Shown piece after piece: positions 1-6,994 of a DNA stretch of 64,000 nucleotides. Source of the stretch: DATJIG01 sp050260515 (lineage in GTDB: Bacteria > Pseudomonadota > Alphaproteobacteria > SMXQ01); assembly GCA_050260515.1 (NCBI GenBank), contig JBLNCI010000013.1, positions 1 to 64,000 on the forward strand, written 5' to 3'. A program made the translations under genes and the position numbers. Position 1 is the stretch's first letter. Every line of letters starts with the position of its first letter. Below the pieces are notes generated by a model. The model ran no database searches. It worked only from the letters and a program-made list of their open reading frames with translations, and was not told the DNA's origin.

Positions 1-1478
1 CCCGACGAGAACGTGCCGGCGACGGCGACGTCCTGCACCTGGCCGGCGGCGTGCGAGGCCGTCGCCGTGTAGGTGCCGCCGACCTGCTGGCCGTCCACCG
101 ACACGGTGAACTTCGCGTCGCCGTTCCACGCGTCCTCCGAGACGAAGACGTGCAGGCCCGAGGTCGCCGGAGTCGGCGTCGGGGTCGGGGCGGTCGTGCC
201 CGTGCCCGCACCCGTGTCGATCGGAGTCGGCGACGTGGTGGTGGTGGTTCCGGTCGAGGTGTACGACGCCGTCCCGTTGATCGCGAGGATCGCCGAGCCG
301 TCGGTGGTCGTCATCCCGTTGGTGGCATTGTCGAGGCCGTGGGTGATCGTCTCACCGTTGATCGTCACCGACTGCACGTAGAGGTTGCGGTCGGTCGAGG
401 CCGTGCCGCCCCAGGCGTCATTGAGGAACTGGATGTCGACCTTGTGCGCACCCGAGCTGTAGGTGCCGCCGAGATCGATGTCCTGCCAGTGCCCCTGGTT
501 GTGCAGCGCGGTCGCCGTCTGCGTGCCGCCGACCTGCTGGCCGTCGACCTTGACGATGAACTGCGCGTTGCCGTTCCACGCGTCTTCCGACACGCGCACC
601 GACAGGCCCGAGGTCGTCGGAGTCGGGGTCGGGGTCGGCGCGGGCGCCTGCTGCAGGATGCCGTTGAGCGTCGTCACGCCATACGGCGTCGTGTCGAGGC
701 CGTCCGGGGACGAGATCGCCTGCAGGCTCACCGCCGGAATCGCCGAGTCGCTCGAGTACGCCCGGATGTAGTCGATCTTCATGTCGGCGCTGAAGCCCGA
801 CGCGGTCGGATTACCGGGCCATGACCCGCCGACCCCGAGCGTGGCCAGCAGGTACATCGGCTGATGCTCGTCGGGCTGCGTCGGCGTGGTGTATTCGGCG
901 ACACCGTCGAGATAGAAGGTCAGCGTCGTCGGCGTCCACATCAGGCCGTACGTGTGGTAGCCCTGGCTCAGATCGACGCCGACCGCCGTCCCGCCGTAGG
1001 ACGCGGGGTTCGTCGAGTCGCTGTGATTGGTCATGAAGTCGGTCTTGGGATCGCGACCGAGCACCTCGGTGACATCGATCTCCGGCGGCCACGGTCCCGA
1101 CATCGGCATGAGCCAAAACGCGTTGTTGGTGCCGTAGGCGCCCGACATCTGGGCACGCATCTCGAAATACCCGTACTCCTGGGAGAACGAGTTATGCGTG
1201 TCGATCTGCCCGGTGGTGAACGTCTGCGTCACGCCGGCGGCCTGGAGCTCAGGCGTCGTCGGCTGGGCATGGATGTCGAGCGCGCCGTTGACGATCTTGT
1301 ACGGCGTCTCGCCGAGCCCACCGACGCTCGGATCGAGGTAGAAGTCGTTGCTGCCCAGTGAGCGGCCACCCCACCAGTACTTCGTCTCCCACTTGGTGCC
1401 GTTGCCGTCGGGCGACGCGCTGAAGCTGTTGAACTCGTCATCGAACGTGAGATGAAAACCAGAAAGATCGACAGACAC
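1..1478 (-). CDS. GH16 beta-glucanase with C-terminal CBM60-like modules (3' part outside window)
   Basis: Predicted secreted endo-glycanase cleaving beta-1,3/1,4-glucan-type polymers. Residues about 5-240 form a GH16 jelly roll; the catalytic motif EIDVTE is at residues 133-138 (nucleophile E133, acid/base E138). After a PTPTPT linker comes a CBM60-like module (VSEDAWNGNAQF, NDAWGGTASTDRNLY) at about 280-400, a second Pro/Thr linker, and a second CBM60-like module that runs off the left edge. I chose the GTG at 1478 because AGGAG lies 6 nt upstream; an in-frame ATG at 1496 is the alternative. No Sec signal peptide is visible from either start, so export by a type I system is my inference, as for rhizobial GH16 enzymes. 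The modules resemble those of the 1570-residue protein at 30.8 kb. Family assignment is firm; substrate is not. Confidence 0.88.
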   Translation of the reverse strand, partial: MSVDLSGFHLTFDDEFNSFSASPDGNGTKWETKYWWGGRSLGSNDFYLDPSVGGLGETPYKIVNGALDIHAQPTTPELQAAGVTQTFTTGQIDTHNSFSQEYGYFEMRAQMSGAYGTNNAFWLMPMSGPWPPEIDVTEVLGRDPKTDFMTNHSDSTNPASYGGTAVGVDLSQGYHTYGLMWTPTTLTFYLDGVAEYTTPTQPDEHQPMYLLATLGVGGSWPGNPTASGFSADMKIDYIRAYSSDSAIPAVSLQAISSPDGLDTTPYGVTTLNGILQQAPAPTPTPTPTTSGLSVRVSEDAWNGNAQFIVKVDGQQVGGTQTATALHNQGHWQDIDLGGTYSSGAHKVDIQFLNDAWGGTASTDRNLYVQSVTINGETITHGLDNATNGMTTTDGSAILAINGTASYTSTGTTTTTSPTPIDTGAGTGTTAPTPTPTPATSGLHVFVSEDAWNGDAKFTVSVDGQQVGGTYTATASHAAGQVQDVAVAGTFSS

Positions 1479-1682
1479 GGCACTCTCCTGACACATGCGC
1501 CCCACGGGGCCTACGCGTCGCGAAGAGAGACCGAAAAGCTGCGGCGTTAATAATCATTAATTTGTGAAAGTTCGATCGCGGGACGTGATCGACCAGAACG
1601 GAAAGGCCCTATTCCGCCGGACCAGCCGTGAGCCGCAACCCTGGTCGCAGATCGCGCTAACGGAAAGTTGAACGCCACCCGG

Positions 1683-1880
1683 TCACAAACCATAAGTACG
1701 CGAGCTCACAGCTTCCAGTACGGGCGCCGCTGCATCGCTCACGTGTTTGATGCTGAGCGGGTCAGCAACGCCGATAATTCGCGTTTCGACACCTTTAGCT
1801 GCCGTGTGCTCCGGCTTCACCTCATAGAGGTAGAGCTCCGGCAGCCCGCGGTGGCGTCCTCGCGTACAGCTTCCCAGCAC
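1683..1880 (-). pseudogene. Possible degraded gene fragment
   Basis: The last 50 codons of this frame read like real protein (ELYLYEVKPEH, IIGVADPLSIKHV, PVLEAVSSRTYGL, then stop), unlike the Arg/Ser-rich shadow frames around it. The frame becomes implausible upstream of about 1840. Another minus-strand frame further upstream gives a similar plausible stretch (GNCVPEYARDETIVAFFHR, about 1940-2010) that ends at a stop. Frameshifted remains of a single small gene would explain both. I do not recognise the family. Confidence 0.2.
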
Positions 1881-2197
1881 ACACTCCCCCGACGGCGCTC
1901 GAGGCGCGCATTAGCGTCGGCGAAGCGCTCAGCGCCGCGCCAGCGCTTCAGCGAAGATGCGATGGAAGAAGGCGACAATCGTCTCGTCGCGCGCGTACTC
2001 CGGCACGCAATTGCCGCGGAGCGACGGCGTCCCAACATCCTCAGGCAACTGCGTATGCTAGCTGGACAGGAACCCACCTTGAGAATTCGCGCTTGGACGA
2101 CATAAACTTCAAAGCAGCTCCGCGGGTGTTGGGTTTGCGGTAGATGATCAGAGCAGCCCTACGTATCTGAACTGAACGTGGGGACAGACCGACTCTC

Positions 2198-2353
2198 ATG
2201 AAAATAATTCTGCTTTGCGTAGCTATCGCTGTGTGCCTCGTCGGACCGGCCCTCATGGCCGTCGCCAATCCCGGATTTCTAGTCCTGTACTATTTCGCGG
2301 CGCCTGCTGCCTGTGCGATCGGACTCACGGCTCGGCGCTCATCTGCGAGATAG
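2198..2353 (+). CDS. Small hydrophobic protein, 51 aa
   Basis: An ATG at 2198 opens a 51-codon frame beginning MKIILLCVAIAVCL and containing two hydrophobic runs (about residues 3-22 and 26-44) followed by a basic tail TARRSSAR. It would be a two-segment inner-membrane microprotein or a secreted peptide. The upstream GGGGACAGA is only a weak ribosome-binding site. I see no family resemblance; the hydrophobic pattern with a positive C-terminal tail is the sole reason to list it. Confidence 0.3.
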   Translation: MKIILLCVAIAVCLVGPALMAVANPGFLVLYYFAAPAACAIGLTARRSSAR

Positions 2354-2378
2354 CCGTTGACCCGCTACAGGTGCATCC

Positions 2379-2516
2379 CCTGTTTTACAGGCCTAATTGC
2401 CTGTTCCACGCAGCGCGGGAACAGTTATATGCGAATCGTTGCAGCTACTTCGCGCCGAATTGCTGGCACGTTGAAAGGAATTGATTCGCTGTAAATTCCC
2501 CGCAGAACAGGGAATT
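2379..2516. repeat. Cluster of three inverted repeats with CTGTT/AACAG cores
   Basis: Three perfect inverted repeats lie within 140 bp: CCTGT-TTT-ACAGG (2379-2391), CTGTTCC-N10-GGAACAG (2401-2424) and AATTCCC-N9-GGGAATT (2494-2516), the last enclosing GAACAG. The shared CTGTTC/GAACAG core suggests related units or binding sites. The last one ends 12 bp past the 3' end of the convergent aldolase gene. There is no T-run, so it is not an obvious intrinsic terminator. Confidence 0.45.
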
Positions 2517-2527
2517 GCTGCTGCTAC

Positions 2528-4573
2528 CTACCTGACCGCGGCGGCGATATTGCCGCCATCGACCGTGAGGATCGCGCCCGTGGTCTTGTCGGCGAGCGCG
2601 AGGCTGATGAAGGCCTGCGCCACGTCCTCGGCGGTCACTTCGCGGCCGAGAAGATTCCCGCCCATGTACTCGGCCGTCGAGACGCCCCTCGCCTTCGCCC
2701 GCTCGGCGATCATCTGCGCGGTCAGCAGCCCCGAGCGGATGCGATCGGCGTTGACGGCGTTGGCGCGGATGCCCTCGGCACCGTGATCGAGCGCGTACTG
2801 CCGCATCAGCGCCAGCGCCGCCGTCTTGGGGAGGCCGTACGGGCCGAAGCCCGGTCCCGGATTAAGCGCCTGCTTCGAGACGTTGAACAGCAGGACGCCA
2901 CCCATCCCCTGCCTGCGCATGATCGCGACCGCCGCTTGGGCCACCCGCTGGTGGCCATAGAAGTTGAGCTCGAAGCTCTCCCGCAGCACGGCCTCGTCGA
3001 CATCGCCAATAACGCCCTGCCACGCACGCCCGGCGTTGGAGACGACGACATCGACCCCGCCGAACGTCTCGGCGACGGTCGCGAACGCCGCTTTCACCGA
3101 CGCGGCGTCAGTGACGTCGCACGGAACCGGGGTCGCCTTGAGGGCCTTCGCCGCGGAAACCAACGCATCTCCGGGAAGGTCCAGGATCGCAATTTCCGCG
3201 CCCTCCGCCCTGAACGCCGCCGCGGTCGCCTTGCCGATGCCGGACGCGCCGCCGGTGATCGCGACGACATGTCGCGCGAGGCGCGGCTCCTTGGCCTTTC
3301 CGAGCTTCGCCTGCTCGAGCGACCAGTACTCCATGTCGAACATGTCGCGCTCGGAAACGCACTGATAGCAGCCGATCGCCTCGGCCTCGGTGATCGTCGA
3401 GATCGTGCTCTCGGCGATGTCGCTCGCGATGCGTGCCGCCGACTTGCTCCCCCCGACGCCGAACAGCCCCAGGCCGGGCACCAGGATGACCCGCGGCATC
3501 GGGTCGAGCTCGACCTTGGGCTGCTCTTGGGCCGCGTTGTGCCGTTTGAAGTACTCGTGATAGCGCGCGACGTAGCGGTCGAACGCCGCCTGCGCCGCCG
3601 CGCGGAAGTCGTCCAGACGCGACGCGCGCGGCGCCGGCACCACCACTGGCCAGTTCTTGGTGCGGATCGTGTGGTCGGGCGTCACGACGCCGACTTGCGA
3701 GTAGCGCTCGAGGTCGCGCCCGTTGACGTAGTTCAGAATGGCGGGGGTCGTGCGGAAATCGAGGATCATCCGCGTCGTGCCGTCCTTCCCGCGCACCGCG
3801 GCGAGACCCCGCAGGATGGGCGCGACGTCGGTGGCCGACGCGACGTCCTTCGGAATCTCGGCGGAGGCGAAGACCTGCTTGCGGCCCTTCTGAACCCGCC
3901 GCTCAGCAAGGCTGACCATCGCGATCATGCGCTCGTAAGCCTCGCGGGCGGTCGCGCCCCAGGTGAAAATGCCGTGGCGCTCGAGGATCATCCCCTCGGT
4001 AGCGGGGTGGGCCTCGAACACCTCGGCCGCCTTCTTCGCGAGCTGGAAGCCCGGCATGATGTAAGGGACGTAGGCCATGCGGTCGCCGTAGACGTCACGA
4101 CAGATCGCCTCGCCGTCGACCTGATCGCTGACCGCGAGCACCGCCGTCGAATGCGTGTGATCGACGAACTTCTGCGGCAGGAAGGCGTGCAGCAGGGTCT
4201 CGACCGAGGGATTGGGCGCCGACGCGTCGAGCAGGTTGATGCGCTGGGCGTTGACCATGTCCTCGTCGGAGAGCCTGGCCAGCGCGCGCAGCTCGCGGAT
4301 TGGCGCGAGCCGCACCGCAGGAAGACCCTGCGGCTCGATGTCCGCCATGTCCCACCCAGAGCCCTTGACGCACAGCACCTCGACGGGACGGCCGAGCTGG
4401 TCGGGCAGAGTCGTCTTCACGCTGGTGTTGCCGCCGCCGTGGAGCACGAGCGCCGGATCGCGGCCCAGGAGACGCGACGTGTAGACGCGAAGCGCGAGGT
4501 CGCTGCCGACGCCCTGCTGGGCGTACCGCTCGACCATTCGTTGCGCTTCCTCATCCGACCACTTGCTGTCCAT
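2528..4573 (-). CDS. Bifunctional class II aldolase / short-chain dehydrogenase
   Basis: A 681-residue fusion. The N-terminal half (about 20-330) is a class II aldolase/adducin-type domain (GNTSVKT, metal-site-like HTHST, ERHGIFTWG). The C-terminal third (about 430-681) is a Rossmann SDR with TGGASGIG, SNAGRAW and a YGLPK active-site motif. Length and order match the rhamnulose-1-phosphate aldolase/lactaldehyde dehydrogenase type fusion, in which a sugar 1-phosphate is cleaved and the aldehyde oxidised in one polypeptide. The true sugar substrate cannot be read from sequence. The ATG at 4573 begins MDSKWSDEEAQRMVERY, a usual N-terminus for this family. It is divergent from the HAD phosphatase gene, with an 82-bp shared promoter region. 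No other rhamnose or fucose genes are nearby, so a general methyl-pentose or aldonate role remains open. Confidence 0.88.
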   Translation of the reverse strand: MDSKWSDEEAQRMVERYAQQGVGSDLALRVYTSRLLGRDPALVLHGGGNTSVKTTLPDQLGRPVEVLCVKGSGWDMADIEPQGLPAVRLAPIRELRALARLSDEDMVNAQRINLLDASAPNPSVETLLHAFLPQKFVDHTHSTAVLAVSDQVDGEAICRDVYGDRMAYVPYIMPGFQLAKKAAEVFEAHPATEGMILERHGIFTWGATAREAYERMIAMVSLAERRVQKGRKQVFASAEIPKDVASATDVAPILRGLAAVRGKDGTTRMILDFRTTPAILNYVNGRDLERYSQVGVVTPDHTIRTKNWPVVVPAPRASRLDDFRAAAQAAFDRYVARYHEYFKRHNAAQEQPKVELDPMPRVILVPGLGLFGVGGSKSAARIASDIAESTISTITEAEAIGCYQCVSERDMFDMEYWSLEQAKLGKAKEPRLARHVVAITGGASGIGKATAAAFRAEGAEIAILDLPGDALVSAAKALKATPVPCDVTDAASVKAAFATVAETFGGVDVVVSNAGRAWQGVIGDVDEAVLRESFELNFYGHQRVAQAAVAIMRRQGMGGVLLFNVSKQALNPGPGFGPYGLPKTAALALMRQYALDHGAEGIRANAVNADRIRSGLLTAQMIAERAKARGVSTAEYMGGNLLGREVTAEDVAQAFISLALADKTTGAILTVDGGNIAAAVR

Positions 4574-4655
4574 CGTGCTCTCCTCGGCATTCGACGGCCA
4601 CGGCCGCGAATGTGCTAAATGTATTTCAGTTCAACGGAAACGGCACCCGAGAAGC

Positions 4656-5270
4656 ATGGCCCCGAGTCCGCCCGAGCCCGCCCTACGCGCGATGCGGCCG
4701 GCGATCTTCGTCGATCGCGACGGGGTCGTTCTCGAGATGGTCGATTACCTGAACCGCGTCGATCAGGTCGTCCTCGCGCCGGGCGTCGGGCAGGCGATCC
4801 GGCGCATCAACGATGCCGGTATTCCGCTGGTCGTCATCACCAACCAGTCGGCGATCGCGCGCGGGATGCTCACCGAGTCCGGCCTCGCCGAGATCCATCG
4901 CAGGATGTCCGATCTGCTCGCCGCGGAGGGTGCGCGCGTCGACGCGATCTACTACTGCCCGCATCACCCCGACGCCGGCGAGGGCGCGTATCGGCGCGAC
5001 TGCGACTGCCGCAAGCCCAATCCCGGGATGCTGGTGAAAGCCGCCGGCGACCTCGGCATCGATCTCCCCCGCAGCATCATGATCGGCGACAACGAGACCG
5101 ACATAGAGGCCGGCCATCGCGCCCGCGTCGCCCGCACCATCCTCGTCCTCACCGGCCACGGCCGGACGGCGGCGGAGAAGCTGCACGGAACCGCCCTGCA
5201 GCCGTCGGCCGTGTACGGCCATGCGGCGCCGGCGCTGGACGCCGCGCGCGAGGCGCTCGAAATCCGCTGA
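4656..5270 (+). CDS. gmhB: HAD-family phosphatase, GmhB-like (heptose bisphosphate phosphatase)
   Basis: About 204 residues. HAD motif I is DRDGVV with flanking RPAIFVDRDG, motif II is TNQS, and the final acidic motif is GDNETDIEAG. The insert CPHHP...CDC provides the Cys/His zinc-binding signature of the D,D-heptose 1,7-bisphosphate 7-phosphatase group, which acts in the cytoplasm in LPS-core ADP-heptose synthesis. The start is chosen at ATG 4656 (weak AGAAG upstream); ATG 4692, immediately before the conserved core, would give 192 aa and is equally close to family length. No other heptose genes (gmhA, hldE) are in the window, so a related histidinol-phosphate or other sugar-phosphate phosphatase is the alternative. 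Confidence 0.8.
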   Translation: MAPSPPEPALRAMRPAIFVDRDGVVLEMVDYLNRVDQVVLAPGVGQAIRRINDAGIPLVVITNQSAIARGMLTESGLAEIHRRMSDLLAAEGARVDAIYYCPHHPDAGEGAYRRDCDCRKPNPGMLVKAAGDLGIDLPRSIMIGDNETDIEAGHRARVARTILVLTGHGRTAAEKLHGTALQPSAVYGHAAPALDAAREALEIR

Positions 5271-5277
5271 ACTGCGG

Positions 5278-5313
5278 TGTTTTTGAAACAGCCGCGGGCC
5301 TGTTTTTGAAACA
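5278..5313. promoter_or_regulatory. Two direct copies of a palindromic 13-mer, likely operator pair
   Basis: TGTTTTTGAAACA occurs at 5278-5290 and again at 5301-5313, centres 23 bp apart (about two helical turns). Each copy is itself dyad symmetric (TGTTT-N3-AAACA). They sit 87-123 bp upstream of the dioxygenase start, in otherwise GC-rich DNA. Identical, phased palindromes are what a dimeric repressor or activator pair would bind. The regulator is not identifiable from the window. Confidence 0.6.
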
Positions 5314-5400
5314 CGGCGCGGCGTTGACCGGCCGCGCCGCGGTTCTTATCTTCCCCGCACACCACCGCGTCAGCCGATCGAGCCGCGTAGCGAGGCAGCG

Positions 5401-6294
5401 ATGTCGTTCACCGTGAACAAGCTCTCCGATGCCGGAGCCGCCGAGATCCTCGGCCTCGACTGCTCGAAGCCGCTGTCGTCCGAGGACAAGCAGGCGCTGT
5501 GGCAGACGTTCCTCGCCAACCCGATTCTGTGCGTCCGCGATCAGCACCTGACGCCCGCGCAGCAGGCCGCCTTCGCGCGTCAGTATGGGCCGCTCGAGGC
5601 GCAGGACCGCTCGCCCTACACCCATCCCGACGACCGCGACATCCTGATCCTCTCGAACGAGATCCGTCCCGACGGCACGGCGGTCGGCATCGTCGACGCC
5701 GGCGACTTCTGGCATTCGGACTCGTCGCACCTGCCCGAGCCGTGCCAGACGACGATCCTGTACGCGGTGAAGAACCCGTCGCGCGGCGGCGACACCGAGT
5801 TCTGCAACATGTACCAGGTCTACGACTCGCTGCCGGCCGATCTCAAGCGCCAGATCGAAGGCCGCTACGGCATCCATCACGTCAGCAAGACCAAGAACCC
5901 GCGTGTCACGATCTCGCCGGACCGGCCGGGCGCGAAGGAGTACTACGAGGCGCGCGCGCAGGAGACCGCCGAGGTGCGGCAGCCGCTGGTGCGCACCCAT
6001 CCCGAGACCGGGCGCCAGGCGCTCTACATCTCGCCGCGCTTCACCATCGGCATCGCCGACATGCCGAACGACCAGGCCCAGGCGCTGCTCGACCGGCTGT
6101 TCGCGTCCTTCGTCAAGGAGCGCCGGTTCCAGTACCGCCACACGTGGAAGGACGGCGATCTCGTGATGTGGGACAACCGCTGCCTGGTGCACCGCGCGGT
6201 CGGCGGCTACGGCCTTCCCGACATCCGCCGCATGCACCGCACGACGATCGTCGGCGACAAGCCGTTCTACCGGCCGACTCCCCGCGCCGCCTGA
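5401..6294 (+). CDS. TauD/TfdA-family Fe(II)/2-oxoglutarate dioxygenase
   Basis: A 297-residue cytoplasmic non-heme iron oxygenase. The facial triad is visible: H105 and D107 in WHSDSSH and distal H264 in NRCLVHRAVGG. Arg in the following DIRRMHRTT segment is placed to bind 2-oxoglutarate. The family hydroxylates taurine, 2,4-D, alkyl sulfates and other small acids with release of CO2 and succinate; the substrate here is unknown. The ATG at 5401 directly follows GAGGCAGCG. Two operator-like palindromes lie upstream, so the gene probably has its own regulated promoter. It converges on the carbonic anhydrase gene with 3 bp between the stop codons. Confidence 0.88.
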   Translation: MSFTVNKLSDAGAAEILGLDCSKPLSSEDKQALWQTFLANPILCVRDQHLTPAQQAAFARQYGPLEAQDRSPYTHPDDRDILILSNEIRPDGTAVGIVDAGDFWHSDSSHLPEPCQTTILYAVKNPSRGGDTEFCNMYQVYDSLPADLKRQIEGRYGIHHVSKTKNPRVTISPDRPGAKEYYEARAQETAEVRQPLVRTHPETGRQALYISPRFTIGIADMPNDQAQALLDRLFASFVKERRFQYRHTWKDGDLVMWDNRCLVHRAVGGYGLPDIRRMHRTTIVGDKPFYRPTPRAA

Positions 6295-6297
6295 GCC

Positions 6298-6918
6298 TCA
6301 GCTCATCTGCGCGAATTCGCCGTCGGGCTGAACCCCGAACAGGGCGCCGGCCTCGAGGTCGAACCACCAGCCGTGGAGCGCGAGCTTGCCCGTGCGCTCG
6401 GCCTCGGCCACCCACGGGAACGTCCGCAGATTCGTCAGTGACGTGCGGATCGCCGCCTCCTCGAGACGGCGCGACAGCTCCGCGTCGGCGGCCTCGTGGC
6501 TGCACGTGTGCGGCTCGACGATCGAGACCCACGGTCCGATGAACTCGCGTGCGACCGGGTTGCCGGTCAGGCTGCGCCGGAGCGCCTCCATGCCGCCGCA
6601 CCGCGAATGCCCGAGCACGACGACGTCGCGCACGCCGAGGTCGCGGACCGCGAACTCGAGCGCGGCGCTGGTGCCGTGATAATGGCCGTCGGGCTGGTAC
6701 GGGGGCACCAGGTTGGCGACGTTACGCACGACGAACAGCTCGCCGGGCTCGGCGTTGAGCAGGATCGCCGGATCGACGCGGGAATCCGAGCACGCGATGA
6801 CCATGACACCGGGGCTCTGCCCCACCTTGACGAGGTCTTCGTAGATCTCCGGCCGCTGATCGAAATACTTGGCGCGGAAGACCCGAAATCCGGCGGTCAG
6901 CTTGTCGATGGCGGCCAT
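6298..6918 (-). CDS. Beta-class carbonic anhydrase
   Basis: A 206-residue beta-carbonic anhydrase, interconverting CO2 and bicarbonate in the cytoplasm. Zinc ligands are C43 and D45-R47 in CSDSRVDP, then H104 and C107 in GHSRCGG. The N-terminus MAAIDKLTAGF is normal for the family. ATG 6918 is preceded by GGAAAGGACC, so the longer upstream frame is rejected. The gene is followed convergently by the dioxygenase and preceded by 76 bp separating it from the SPINDLY-like gene on the same strand. Nothing unusual is seen; length and motifs are canonical. Confidence 0.95.
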   Translation of the reverse strand: MAAIDKLTAGFRVFRAKYFDQRPEIYEDLVKVGQSPGVMVIACSDSRVDPAILLNAEPGELFVVRNVANLVPPYQPDGHYHGTSAALEFAVRDLGVRDVVVLGHSRCGGMEALRRSLTGNPVAREFIGPWVSIVEPHTCSHEAADAELSRRLEEAAIRTSLTNLRTFPWVAEAERTGKLALHGWWFDLEAGALFGVQPDGEFAQMS

Positions 6919-6994
6919 GGCGGTCCTTTCCCGACTGGGTAAACGGTGCGCAACGTGGCGTGCCCGGTGCTTATTCCCGAGGACGGTCTGAAAA

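Larger units (their letters stand above)
1479..2527. other. Lower-GC intergenic stretch of about 1 kb
   Basis: The gap between the GH16 and aldolase genes is visibly richer in A+T than its surroundings (for example TAATAATCATTAATTTGTG near 1547). It holds one short membrane-type ORF, one possible gene remnant and a cluster of inverted repeats, listed separately. The longer open frames here (1668-2105 plus, 1817-2077 minus) have no recognisable domain and Arg/Ser-rich composition typical of non-coding frames. It may be scar tissue of an old insertion. Confidence 0.5.

Noticed and set aside
2783..4618. 611-residue open frame antisense to the aldolase/dehydrogenase gene
   Set aside because: Composition is Arg/Asp/Gly/Leu-rich without any domain; it is the usual high-GC antisense shadow of a clear gene.
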